Assembly (NCBI RefSeq): GCF_052119425.1
Contig: NZ_JBQKFH010000017.1
Coordinates: forward strand, 1-46,041
Source of the DNA: Enterococcus_E cecorum_C
GTDB taxonomy: Bacteria; Bacillota; Bacilli; Lactobacillales; Enterococcaceae
DNA length: 46,041 bases
Direction of reading: 5' to 3'
In this document: piece after piece, positions 38,591 through 46,041 of the stretch
How the letters are laid out: each line of letters opens with the position of its first letter
How positions within the stretch are numbered: position 1 is the stretch's first letter
Made by a program: the position numbers and the translations under genes
The notes under the pieces: generated by a model
What the model was told of the DNA's origin: nothing
Databases searched by the model: none
What the model saw: only the letters and a program-made list of their open reading frames with translations

Positions 38591-39526
38591 ATGCAAGCAT
38601 CTAAGCAATGGAAGATGATGGGCACGTTTATTGATTTATGGATAGATTCTGATTTAGATTGTGAAAAAATATTCATAAATATAACAGATGAATTATTAGC
38701 TTTAAATCAGTGCTTTTCAGCCAATCAAGAAACCTCTGAATTAATGCAATTAAATCACTTAGCAGGAGTTTGTCCAGTGGCTGTGAGTCCAGCGCTTTTT
38801 TCGTTGATTTCAATTGGCAAGCAGCATAGTTTGGCACAACCTAGCCATTTGAATATTGCTATTGGTCCTTTAGTGAAATTGTGGCGTATTGGTTTTAAAC
38901 AAGCGAAACTCCCTACACCAACAGAGATTTTTGCGACCTTACCATTGCTCAATAGTGAACAAATCATTTTAGATTCACAACAGCAAACGGTATTTTTAGC
39001 ACGAAAAGGGATGGAAATTGATTTAGGGGCACTTGCTAAGGGTTACATTGCTGACTATTTAATGGCTAAATTGAAAAAACAATGCCATAGTGCGATGATT
39101 AATTTAGGTGGTAACTTTTTAGCTTTTGGTCCTAATCCAAAACGTGAAAATGGCAAATGGTATGTAGGCATTCAACATCCACAAAAGCCACGTCACCAAC
39201 ATTTAGGAATATTAGCAATTGAAAATCAATCTGTAGTCACTTCAGGTATTTATGAGCGTTTTTTGACGGTTGATGGAAAGCGGTATCATCATTTGCTAGA
39301 TTCGCAAACAGGATTTCCTTTTGAAACGCGGATGGCCAGTTTGACGATTGTTGCAAACCAATCCTTAACCTGTGAAATATGGACAAGTCGTTTGTTTGGT
39401 TTACCTATTTCAGAGGCATTAGCAGTGATTGAGCAGCATCCAGAACTTGAAGGAATTATTGTAGATCAAGAAAATCAGGTATATCTTTCTTCAGGATTGA
39501 AATCTTTTTACTATCCAAATATTTAA
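38591..39526 (+). CDS. Cytosolic FAD:protein FMN transferase (ApbE family)
   Basis: 311 residues. No signal peptide or lipobox (starts MQASKQWKMMGTFIDLWIDS), so a cytosolic ApbE. Conserved parts: LSLISIGKQHS-type helix, IDLGALAKGYIADYLM, MINLGGNFLAFG, and HHLLDSQTGFP. ApbE enzymes attach FMN from FAD to a Ser/Thr in a Dxx[ST]GA[TS] motif. The gene 644 bp downstream encodes a protein with two such motifs (DATSGAS). Operon with two flavin reductases, spacing 21 and 17 bp. Confidence 0.9.
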   Translation: MQASKQWKMMGTFIDLWIDSDLDCEKIFINITDELLALNQCFSANQETSELMQLNHLAGVCPVAVSPALFSLISIGKQHSLAQPSHLNIAIGPLVKLWRIGFKQAKLPTPTEIFATLPLLNSEQIILDSQQQTVFLARKGMEIDLGALAKGYIADYLMAKLKKQCHSAMINLGGNFLAFGPNPKRENGKWYVGIQHPQKPRHQHLGILAIENQSVVTSGIYERFLTVDGKRYHHLLDSQTGFPFETRMASLTIVANQSLTCEIWTSRLFGLPISEALAVIEQHPELEGIIVDQENQVYLSSGLKSFYYPNI

Positions 39527-39547
39527 GATTATAGGGGGTTAATTTTT

Positions 39548-40153
39548 ATGAAATTAATTGCTATTGTAGGAACAAATTCACAACGTTCGACCAATCGACA
39601 GTTACTAGCATATATGCAAAAACATTTCGCTAAACAAGCAAGTATCGAGTTGGTAGAAATTAAAGATTTACCGATTTTTAATAAACCTGCCAATCGTAAA
39701 GTACCAGCAAGTGTTTTAGAATTGGCGGAAAAAATTCAACAAGCAGATGGTGTGATTATCGGAACGCCAGAATATGATCACTCGATTCCAGCGGTGTTAA
39801 TGAGTGCTTTGGCTTGGTTATCTTATGGGATTCATCCATTATTAAATAAACCTGTGATGATTACTGGTGCCTCTTACGGAACATTAGGATCTTCAAGAGC
39901 ACAAGCACAGTTACGTCAAATTCTTGATTCACCAGAAATCAATGCGACAATTATGCCTAGTTCAGAATTTCTATTGGCTCATTCATTACAAGCATTTGAT
40001 GAAAATGGGGATTTAATCGATCTAGATACCATTCATAAGTTAGAAGGTTTGTTTGCTGATTTTCGCTTATTTATAAAAGTGAATGAAAAAATGGTTCATG
40101 CCAAAGAAGCCTTGAAAAAAGATGCAGAAAACTTTGATTGGGAAAACTTGTAA
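39548..40153 (+). CDS. NAD(P)H-dependent FMN reductase-like flavoprotein
   Basis: 201 residues. It has the flavodoxin-like fold of NADPH-dependent FMN reductases: KLIAIVGTNSQRSTNRQLL (phosphate loop) and GVIIGTPEYDHSIPAVLMSALAWLSY. RBS AGGGGG precedes the ATG. It shares its first domain with the next gene, so the two probably work together. Exact electron acceptor unknown. Confidence 0.85.
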   Translation: MKLIAIVGTNSQRSTNRQLLAYMQKHFAKQASIELVEIKDLPIFNKPANRKVPASVLELAEKIQQADGVIIGTPEYDHSIPAVLMSALAWLSYGIHPLLNKPVMITGASYGTLGSSRAQAQLRQILDSPEINATIMPSSEFLLAHSLQAFDENGDLIDLDTIHKLEGLFADFRLFIKVNEKMVHAKEALKKDAENFDWENL

Positions 40154-40170
40154 GAAAAGAGGATACGTCT

Positions 40171-41385
40171 ATGAAAAAATTTGTTGGCATTGTCGGTTCA
40201 AATGCAGAACTATCATATAATCGTAAGTTATTAGAATTTATTCGTCGTCACTTTAAAACAAAATTTGAATTAGAATTATTGGAAATTGATCAAGTACCAA
40301 TGTTTAATCAAGATGAAGATTGGCAAGAGAGCTTCCAACTAAGATATCTTTATAATAAAATTACCCGAGCAGATGGTGTGATCATTGCAACGCCTGAACA
40401 CAATCACACAATTACTGCAGCCTTAAAGAGTGTTTTAGAATGGCTATCTTATAAGGTTCATCCATTTGAAAGTAAACCAGTAATGATTGTGGGTGCTTCT
40501 TATTATGATCAAGGAACTTCTCGTGCCCAAGTTCATCTACGAAAAATTTTAGATGCTCCTGGGGTCAATGCTTACACCTTACCGGGAAATGAATTTTTAT
40601 TAGGAAAAGCCAAAGAAGCCTTTGATGATGAAGGGAATATTACCAATGTAGGTACGGTGAATTTCTTAGAGACTTGTTTAGATAATTTTGTAAAATATGT
40701 GGATGTAGTCAGTCATTTAAAAAAGCCTAAACCAATTGAACCAGAAGATTTAACCGCTTCTCATCCAATTGCTACTACGATTACTGAAATTGATCCAGAT
40801 GACCCAGACTGGTTAGAAAAAGCAGCCGAATTAACAGGCGCTGTTTCAGGAGATACTTATGTGAAGTTAGATAATGGCCTATTAACAGTGAACCAATTAA
40901 ATATGTTTTTAAAAGCTATGCCAATTGAATTAACTTATTCTGATGATAATAATCAATTTTTATACTATAATGCTAGTCACCAAGATCCGGATACCATGTT
41001 GGCTAAACGTGTGCCAAGTCAAGTGGGTAATCGACTATCAACAGTTCATAATTCTTTACCTGCAAATCGCATGAAAAATGTTGAGTGGGTGGTTGGTACT
41101 TTGCGTAACGGTAACCAAGAATATGTACGTACGATTGTGCCAGGTTCCCCAGAAGGCATTATCAATACGCATAACTATCAAGCGATGTATTATCCTGATG
41201 GTTCATTTGCTGGAATTAATGAAATTGTCTTTAATTTTAAACCTTGGTTGGATTGGTATTTACAAGAAACAGGTCAATACCTAGCAGGTGGCAAAGTAGC
41301 AGCAATGCCGTCAGCCGATGCCACTTCTGGAGCGTCACAAGCTGGGGGGCAAGCTGATGCCACTTCTGGAGCATCTGAACATTAA
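40171..41385 (+). CDS. FMN reductase fused to PAS-like domain with tandem C-terminal flavinylation motifs
   Basis: 404 residues from ATG 40171 with GAGGAT upstream (an earlier frame to 40138 overlaps the previous gene). First domain (1-190) is an FMN reductase paralogue (GSNAELSYNRKLL; ATPEHNHTITAALKSVLEWLSY). The second part (about 225-370: MPIELTYSDDNNQFLYYN...VPSQVGNRLSTVHNSLP...YYPDGSFAGINEIVFNFKPWL) looks like a PAS-fold sensory/electron domain. The last 25 residues carry two copies of DATSGAS (383-389, 396-402), matching the ApbE flavinylation motif. The gene for a cytosolic ApbE lies upstream in the same operon. Confidence 0.85.
   Translation: MKKFVGIVGSNAELSYNRKLLEFIRRHFKTKFELELLEIDQVPMFNQDEDWQESFQLRYLYNKITRADGVIIATPEHNHTITAALKSVLEWLSYKVHPFESKPVMIVGASYYDQGTSRAQVHLRKILDAPGVNAYTLPGNEFLLGKAKEAFDDEGNITNVGTVNFLETCLDNFVKYVDVVSHLKKPKPIEPEDLTASHPIATTITEIDPDDPDWLEKAAELTGAVSGDTYVKLDNGLLTVNQLNMFLKAMPIELTYSDDNNQFLYYNASHQDPDTMLAKRVPSQVGNRLSTVHNSLPANRMKNVEWVVGTLRNGNQEYVRTIVPGSPEGIINTHNYQAMYYPDGSFAGINEIVFNFKPWLDWYLQETGQYLAGGKVAAMPSADATSGASQAGGQADATSGASEH
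41317..41382 (+). repeat. Tandem 39-bp repeat encoding two flavinylation motifs
   Basis: GATGCCACTTCTGGAGC occurs at 41317 and again at 41356, exactly 39 bases (13 codons) later, with the intervening ASQAGGQA linker. The near-identity of the copies points to a recent duplication. Confidence 0.75.
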
Positions 41386-41402
41386 AAATAATTGATATCA
41401 AT

Positions 41403-41460
41403 GAAAAAGCGAATAGCCAGCTTAAGGATTTCACTTAAGTTTGGTTATTCGCTTTATTTT
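41403..41460. terminator. Terminator after the flavin operon
   Basis: AAAGCGAATA...TATTCGCTTT with inner CTTAAG/CTTAAG pairs; followed by ATTTTG on the plus strand. Minus strand end is also A/T rich. Confidence 0.7.
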
Positions 41461-41549
41461 GTGTGTTTTAATGTTAATCAAGAGAAGCAGTGTTGTGTAA
41501 CCGGCCATTTCAGTCAGTGTTAAACCACCATCTGGCAAATGATTTAAAC

Positions 41550-41903
41550 TAGTAAAATCTTTAAATATGGTGGATTTTCCTGTCATTCCGGACAACCTTA
41601 GCTTTATCAGTATCAATCAACTAAATACTTGGAAAATTCACCCTCCTGCATAAGAAAATCTCCTTTCATCCGATTTTCTTAGCAGAAGGTAATACATGAA
41701 TTTTCTCGTATTTTCACAAGTTGATTGATAACCTTATGCTTGGAGCTAATCGACTTGGCTCACAATCTTATTTGACGGTATTCGGCAGCTAGACATTGTG
41801 AAATTCGCCCTACCACTTGCAAAAATCTCCTTTCATCCGATTTTTGCAGTGGTAGGTAAGCACACGAATTTCTTCATGTCTAATCAAGCTGCCTCACAAC
41901 CTT
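41550..41903 (-). repeat. Modular hairpin repeat array 6, after serS (minus strand)
   Basis: On the minus strand, AAGGTTGTGA begins at 41903 inside the serS stop codon. Module A (GGCAGCT to AGCTGCC with nested AATTCG/CGAATT and GCAAAAATC/GATTTTTGC) is complete. A branched module of the array-2 kind follows from about 41770, with TATCAATCAAC/GTTGATTGATA, and a second arm that ends early near 41550. The array has the same orientation as serS. Confidence 0.85.
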
Positions 41904-43170
41904 ATTTGATAACTGTTACGCCGCCCATGTATGGAACTAAGACTTCAGGGATGGTCACGCTACCGTCTTCGTTTTGGTAGTTTTCTAAGATAGCCGCAAC
42001 CGTACGACCAACAGCGAGCCCTGAACCGTTCAACGTGTGGACATATTGCACTTTACCATTTTCATCACGGTAACGAATCATGGCACGTCTTGCTTGGAAG
42101 TCCTCGCAGTTTGAGCAAGAACTGATTTCGCGATACGTATCTTGCGCTGGAATCCATACTTCTAAGTCATAGGTTTTAGCCGCAGAGAATCCCATATCAC
42201 CAGTTGATAAGGCCACCACACGGTAAGGCAAGTTCAATTTTTGCAAGATATTTTCAGCGTTTTGCGTCATTTTTTCTAATTCATTGTAAGATTCTTCTGG
42301 TTTGGTTAATTTCACCATTTCGACTTTGTTAAATTGGTGCAAGCGAATCAAACCACGTGTATCACGACCGGCACTCCCAGCTTCTGAACGGAAAGAAGGG
42401 CTCAAAGCAGTAAAATAAACAGGTAGATCCGCTTCTTCTAAAATTTCGCCATTATAATAGTTGGTTAATGGCACTTCAGCCGTTGGAATCAAAGTCAAAT
42501 CTGTGTTGGCTAATTGGAAAACATCTTCCTTAAACTTAGGAAATTGTCCAGTCCCAAACATTGAATGGCTATTTACAATATAAGGGGGGATGACTTCGGT
42601 ATAGCCTTCTTTGCCGTGTTCATCTAGCATGAAGTTGTAAATCGCTCTTTCCAAACGGGCACCTAACCCTTTATAAAAGACAAAACGACTACCAGACACC
42701 TTAGCCCCACGTTCAAAGTCTAAAATACCAAGGTTTTCAGCAATTTCCCAGTGAGGTTTTGGTTCAAAATCAAATTCGCGAACCGTTCCATGACGGCGTA
42801 CTTCGACATTATCATCTTCATCTTTACCAATTGGCGTGCTTTCATGTGGCAAGTTTGGCAAAGTCGTGGCGATGGCAGTTAGTTCTTCGTCGATTTGGGC
42901 GATTTGTTCGTCCAAGGCTTTGATTTCTTCACCGACTTTTTTCATTTGGGCAATTTTGTCATCGGCATTTTCTTTATTGCGTTTTAATTGCGCAATTTCA
43001 CCAGATACGTCATTTCTAAGTTTTTTCAACTCTTCTACTTTGACTAATTCTGCGCGGCGTTTTTCATCTAAAGCGACAAATTCATTGATTTTTGCTTCGT
43101 CGACATTGCGGGTAGCTAGTTTTTCTTTAACCATGGCTACATTTTGACGAATCATTTTAATATCTAACAT
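41902..43170 (-). CDS. serS: Serine--tRNA ligase
   Basis: 422 residues from ATG 43170 with GGAGG seven bases upstream; the frame to 43209 is leader. N-terminal coiled coil (about 25-105, EKRRAELVKVEELKKLRNDVSGEIAQLKRNKENADDKIAQMKKVG) that clamps tRNA-Ser; class II motifs: LIPTAEVPLTNYY, FRSEAGSAGRDTRGLIRLHQFNKVEMV (motif 2), and GSGLAVGRTVAAILENYQNEDGSVTIPEVLVPYM (motif 3). A T-box controls it. Confidence 0.98.
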   Translation of the reverse strand: MLDIKMIRQNVAMVKEKLATRNVDEAKINEFVALDEKRRAELVKVEELKKLRNDVSGEIAQLKRNKENADDKIAQMKKVGEEIKALDEQIAQIDEELTAIATTLPNLPHESTPIGKDEDDNVEVRRHGTVREFDFEPKPHWEIAENLGILDFERGAKVSGSRFVFYKGLGARLERAIYNFMLDEHGKEGYTEVIPPYIVNSHSMFGTGQFPKFKEDVFQLANTDLTLIPTAEVPLTNYYNGEILEEADLPVYFTALSPSFRSEAGSAGRDTRGLIRLHQFNKVEMVKLTKPEESYNELEKMTQNAENILQKLNLPYRVVALSTGDMGFSAAKTYDLEVWIPAQDTYREISSCSNCEDFQARRAMIRYRDENGKVQYVHTLNGSGLAVGRTVAAILENYQNEDGSVTIPEVLVPYMGGVTVIK

Positions 43171-43227
43171 CAAAATCCCTCCAAAAAATTTTTTTATCTT
43201 CTCATCCACAAAGTCATAGGGGCAGTA

Positions 43228-43467
43228 AACAAAAAAGTCCTAAAGCATAAGAAAATCTCTTACACTTTAGGACGTAAATTACGCGGTGCCACCTAAATTT
43301 AGTATCTACATACTACACTTTGTACAGGATAACGGTTGCGAGCCGTCACAAATTTCTTTGCGAGTCCTATCAGAAAGTGGATTCGCTATCTTCCATACAG
43401 TTTTGCACCACCCAACTGCTCTCTAAAAAGGAGTCAATAACTACTAGTCTTTCCAGGAAATCTATTT
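43228..43467 (-). promoter_or_regulatory. T-box leader of serS
   Basis: Minus strand: promoter TTGCAA (43501-43496), 16-bp spacer, TACAAT (43479-43474), start near 43467. The T-box sequence GGTGGCACCGCG is present around 43295-43282, and the terminator formed by GTCCTAAAG...CTTTAGGAC followed by six U lies at 43273-43231. A likely specifier is UCC (Ser) in the GAATCCACTTTC segment. Uncharged tRNA-Ser would let transcription continue into serS. Confidence 0.88.
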
Positions 43468-43563
43468 ACGCTTATTGTAGCTTAAATTTTAGATTTTGCA
43501 AGTGTTTTGGCAAATTTGTGCAAAAAATAAACGCAGCCACCTAAAAAGAATGACTGCATATAT

Positions 43564-44742
43564 TTATTTTTTGATTTTGCCTTTTTTAATAGGGAGATGC
43601 ATGATGAAACTCGTCCACTCTGGGTTGGATTTAGCATAGATATAGCCGCCGTGTAAAGCGATGATACTTTGGGCGATGGCTAATCCTAATCCTGTGCCGC
43701 CTGTTTCTTGTGAGCGCGATTCTTCCACCCGATAAAAGCGGTCAAATAGTTGTTCCAGAGATTTTTGCGGAATCATTTGGCCATTGTTTTTTACCGTAAT
43801 GATGACTTCCTGACTAATTTGCTCTAGTTCCACGACAATTTGGGTAGCACCTTTACCATATTTTAAAGCATTGGAAATCAGATTATTAAAGACGCGGACA
43901 ATTTTTTCGGTATCGCATTCCATCATGATTTGTTTTTGATTGGCCTGTACGATAATCTCGATGCCTTTTTTCGCCGCTTCCAGTTCAAAATCGACGGCTA
44001 GCTGCTCGACTAATTGCACCATATCAAAAGTAATGTAGTAAATCGGCACACTAGATTGGCGAACCTTCGTATATTCAAACAAATCTTCCACTAAGGATTT
44101 CATCTGTTTGGCTTTCATAAAGGCGGTGTGCGTATATTTCAACAATTCCTCTTCTGAATGATATTGCTTATCTTCTATTAAACCTAAATAGCCAATAATC
44201 GAAGTCAGTGGCGTACGAATATCGTGACTCACGTTGGTAATCAATTCGTCTTTAGATTGCTCGATTTTGCGCTCTTCTTCAATCGCCATCATGGTACTAT
44301 CCACAAGACCATTGATACTTTGAATAATCCGATTTAAATCTCCCTTCAGTTCAAAAGGAATCCGATAATCATAGTTCCCTTCAGCGATATAGTGCAACTC
44401 ACTAATAATATGACGTAGCTGCATTTGTTTATACCGCCGATGTAGCCGCCAATAGAGCACCAAAGCATCTATCACAAGAAAGATTGGAATCAAAAAGTTA
44501 CGGCCACTCCAAAATAAATCATTATCTAAATTTTGTGAGAAGATAAATTTCGTTTCAAAGATAGCGTCTTGCAGATTCGGCGAACTTTTAATGATTGCTG
44601 AAAGAATGACCAGTAACGAGACATTTAATAGTAGTAATAAAATGACTGTTACAATTCCCTCGGCAAATAATTCGCTGATTTCTTTGGAGGTGAGTACGAT
44701 TTTTTTATTGTCATGTACCGCTTTTGTCTCTTTATTTTGCAT
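43564..44742 (-). CDS. Sensor histidine kinase (VanS-like type)
   Basis: 392 residues. Two membrane helices (about 29-50 and 82-99) flank a short extracellular loop; HAMP-like segment (100-140); HisKA with VSHDIRTPLTSIIGYLGLI (His173); HATPase with NNLISNALKYGKG, a G1 box-like region and GTGLGLAIAQSIIALHGG. The start overlaps the response regulator by 11 bp. Similar in layout to VanS/CiaH-type kinases; the stimulus is unknown. Confidence 0.9.
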   Translation of the reverse strand: MQNKETKAVHDNKKIVLTSKEISELFAEGIVTVILLLLLNVSLLVILSAIIKSSPNLQDAIFETKFIFSQNLDNDLFWSGRNFLIPIFLVIDALVLYWRLHRRYKQMQLRHIISELHYIAEGNYDYRIPFELKGDLNRIIQSINGLVDSTMMAIEEERKIEQSKDELITNVSHDIRTPLTSIIGYLGLIEDKQYHSEEELLKYTHTAFMKAKQMKSLVEDLFEYTKVRQSSVPIYYITFDMVQLVEQLAVDFELEAAKKGIEIIVQANQKQIMMECDTEKIVRVFNNLISNALKYGKGATQIVVELEQISQEVIITVKNNGQMIPQKSLEQLFDRFYRVEESRSQETGGTGLGLAIAQSIIALHGGYIYAKSNPEWTSFIMHLPIKKGKIKK

Positions 44743-45421
44743 CTATCTTATACCCTACACCCCAAACAGTTTGGATAATCTTTTCGCCACCAGTTGCTTC
44801 TTCAATCTTGTCGCGTAAATGACTAACATGCACCATGACCGTCTTAGCAGAAACAATACTTTCTTGTTTCCAGACACGTTCAAAGATTTCGTCTGCACTA
44901 AAGACACGATTCGGATGAGAAGCAAGTAAGTATAAAATGCCAAATTCTAAAGCTGTTAATTGAATTTCTTTGCCGCTAATCGTTTTTACCTCATGAGAAT
45001 CTCGATTAATTACTAAGGAAGCCACCTCTAAAATTTCAGGTTGGTTGGCCTTGACTTGCATTTTCGTTCTTCTTAATAGAGACTTCACGCGCGCCATAAT
45101 TTCTAAAGGATTAAATGGCTTAGTGACATAATCATCGGCACCCGCTACAAGCCCTTTGATCTTATCCATATCCGTTGATTTTGCAGTTAACATAATAATT
45201 GGAATTTGTGACTCTTTACGTAAAGCTTTCACCACTTGCATACCATCTACTTCAGGCATCATAATATCTAAAATCAAAAGCTCAATATCAGGATTTGTGC
45301 GTACCTTACTTAAGGCATCTTTGCCATCATAGGCTTTGACTGGTTCATAGCCTTCATTTTGTAAATAGATACTTAATAGTTCTACAATTTCCTTATCATC
45401 ATCAGCTACTAAAATTTTCAT
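44732..45421 (-). CDS. OmpR-family response regulator (VanR-like type)
   Basis: 229 residues. Receiver with acidic pocket ADDD (6-9), phosphorylation Asp52 (LILDIMMPEVDG), conserved Thr and Lys (IMLTAKS; VTKPF), then a winged-helix DNA-binding domain ending WGVGYKID. It is the partner of the kinase at 43564, upstream in the same operon. Target promoters unknown. Confidence 0.95.
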   Translation of the reverse strand: MKILVADDDKEIVELLSIYLQNEGYEPVKAYDGKDALSKVRTNPDIELLILDIMMPEVDGMQVVKALRKESQIPIIMLTAKSTDMDKIKGLVAGADDYVTKPFNPLEIMARVKSLLRRTKMQVKANQPEILEVASLVINRDSHEVKTISGKEIQLTALEFGILYLLASHPNRVFSADEIFERVWKQESIVSAKTVMVHVSHLRDKIEEATGGEKIIQTVWGVGYKIDAK

Positions 45422-45820
45422 ACAAAAAAGCCTCCTAACATAATATATAGAAGTAAGTAGATTTTACTCACTTATTTTAGACTTATCACTAGCCTTATTT
45501 TAGCAAAAATTGGCCCGAAAAGAAAAAAATATCAAGAAATTTACCAAAAAATTTTACTGCTAAATCAGAAATATTCGCTAATTATCGAAATAAATAATCG
45601 ATTTATCGGTTAATGTTCGTTCTTTTCTAGGTATTTTTACGTTTTGTAGAAATACGGACGCTTATAAACAACATAAAAGCAAACTTTAAGAAACTTCTAT
45701 TTTTTAGTTGACGAAGGGCTAGAAACTTGATATACTAGCCAATGTCTTTGAGAGATGATAAAGATAGCTGCTTGAATCAGTCAGATTTAGATAACTTTTT
45801 TTGAAAAATATTTTTAAAAA
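45422..45820. other. AT-rich gap between the response regulator and the rRNA promoters
   Basis: About 400 bp with no gene. AT-rich, with a short inverted repeat in AATAAATAATCGATTTATCGGTTAAT, probably upstream elements for the rRNA promoters. Nothing else recognised. Confidence 0.4.
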
Positions 45821-45824
45821 AGTG

Positions 45825-45908
45825 TTGACAAAAAAAGACGGATTTGCTATTATAAAAAAGTCGCTAAGACATAAAAAACTTGACAATCGATTGAATCTAG
45901 TGTAAGAT
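45825..45908 (+). promoter_or_regulatory. Tandem rRNA operon promoters P1 and P2
   Basis: P1: TTGACA (45825-45830), 17-bp spacer, TATTAT (45848-45853). P2: TTGACA (45880-45885), 17-bp spacer, TAAGAT (45903-45908). The following text CCTTTGAAAACTGAACAAA is the usual rRNA leader in Lactobacillales. The 16S gene would begin after the window ends. Confidence 0.85.
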
Positions 45909-45977
45909 TTAAGAGTTGTTAGTTAAATAAAGTAGACCTTTGAAAACTGAACAAATAAATGCAAACAACCAATGTGT

Positions 45978-46010
45978 AGGGTCTTTAACTTTTGAGTTAA
46001 AGAAAAATAC
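45978..46010 (+). promoter_or_regulatory. Leader hairpin with boxA-like sequence of the rRNA operon
   Basis: GGGTCTTTAAC...GTTAAAGA: an 8-bp stem (TCTTTAAC/GTTAAAGA) whose left arm resembles boxA (TGCTCTTTAACA) of rRNA antitermination. Confidence 0.45.
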
Positions 46011-46041
46011 ATGCAAGCAATAGCTAGCAAAATCAATTTTG

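Noticed and set aside
41798..41980. 60-codon plus-strand ORF near the serS end, similar to a frame at 18681-18899
   Set aside because: Both frames are readings of the same repeat module, not related proteins.

Overview
The window reads as a chromosomal segment of a low-GC lactic acid bacterium, most likely an Enterococcus (inference). The gene order rsmG-parA-parB-DUF951-ychF-DUF1129, with guaB, serS, a VanRS-type two-component system and an rRNA promoter region nearby, matches the replication-origin-proximal part of enterococcal chromosomes. Three parS-like sites (13742, 19608, 21362) agree with an origin-proximal position. I cannot fix the species.

Layout. (1) 1-6200: the replication end of a prophage or phage satellite: replisome organizer, DnaC-type loader, many small overlapping genes and an ArpU-like regulator, followed by a Hol_Tox type I toxin with its antisense RNA and three look-alike minus-strand small RNAs of about 62-64 nt. 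(2) 6280-9700: a MITE-like element, the DUF1659/DUF2922 pair, a TetR regulator and an aldo/keto reductase. (3) 9746-13700: a malolactic operon (malolactic enzyme plus 2-HCT transporter) divergent from a LysR regulator. (4) 13759-17055: a PilZ-containing cellulose-synthase-like glycosyltransferase and a membrane diguanylate cyclase. (5) 17293-20873: glycerol kinase, an HD phosphohydrolase and an Rpn-type nuclease. (6) 21634-26165: rsmG-parAB-DUF951-ychF-DUF1129. (7) 26488-33137: a pheromone-controlled RiPP locus. (8) 33542-41385: an MFS exporter with a structured leader, guaB, a peptidoglycan deacetylase, and an ApbE plus two flavin reductase operon. (9) 41902-46041: serS under a T-box, a sensor kinase/response regulator pair, and tandem rRNA promoters whose 16S gene would lie beyond the window.

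The most exciting system is the locus at 26488-33137. A hidden minus-strand ORF encodes a 24-residue short hydrophobic peptide (SHP) divergent from two tandem Rgg regulators. Next come a radical SAM/SPASM enzyme and, directly behind it, a 26-codon precursor ending in VNINFFCANS, which carries an NxxC motif (Asn-Phe-Phe-Cys). A strong hairpin terminator follows, then two half-exporter ABC proteins. A shared operator-like box lies near the shp/rgg1, rgg2 and radical SAM starts, including a 15-bp sequence present in exact inverted copies on either side of rgg2. I infer that SHP sensed by Rgg switches on a thioether-type peptide.

Three other systems stand out. First, a family of modular hairpin repeats (six arrays) begins within four nucleotides of, or inside, the stop codons of six genes, always in the same orientation as the gene. 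Second, an oxidoreductase next to a cytosolic ApbE carries two tandem C-terminal flavinylation-type motifs (DATSGAS). Third, there is a compact c-di-GMP/exopolysaccharide pair, unusual for enterococci.
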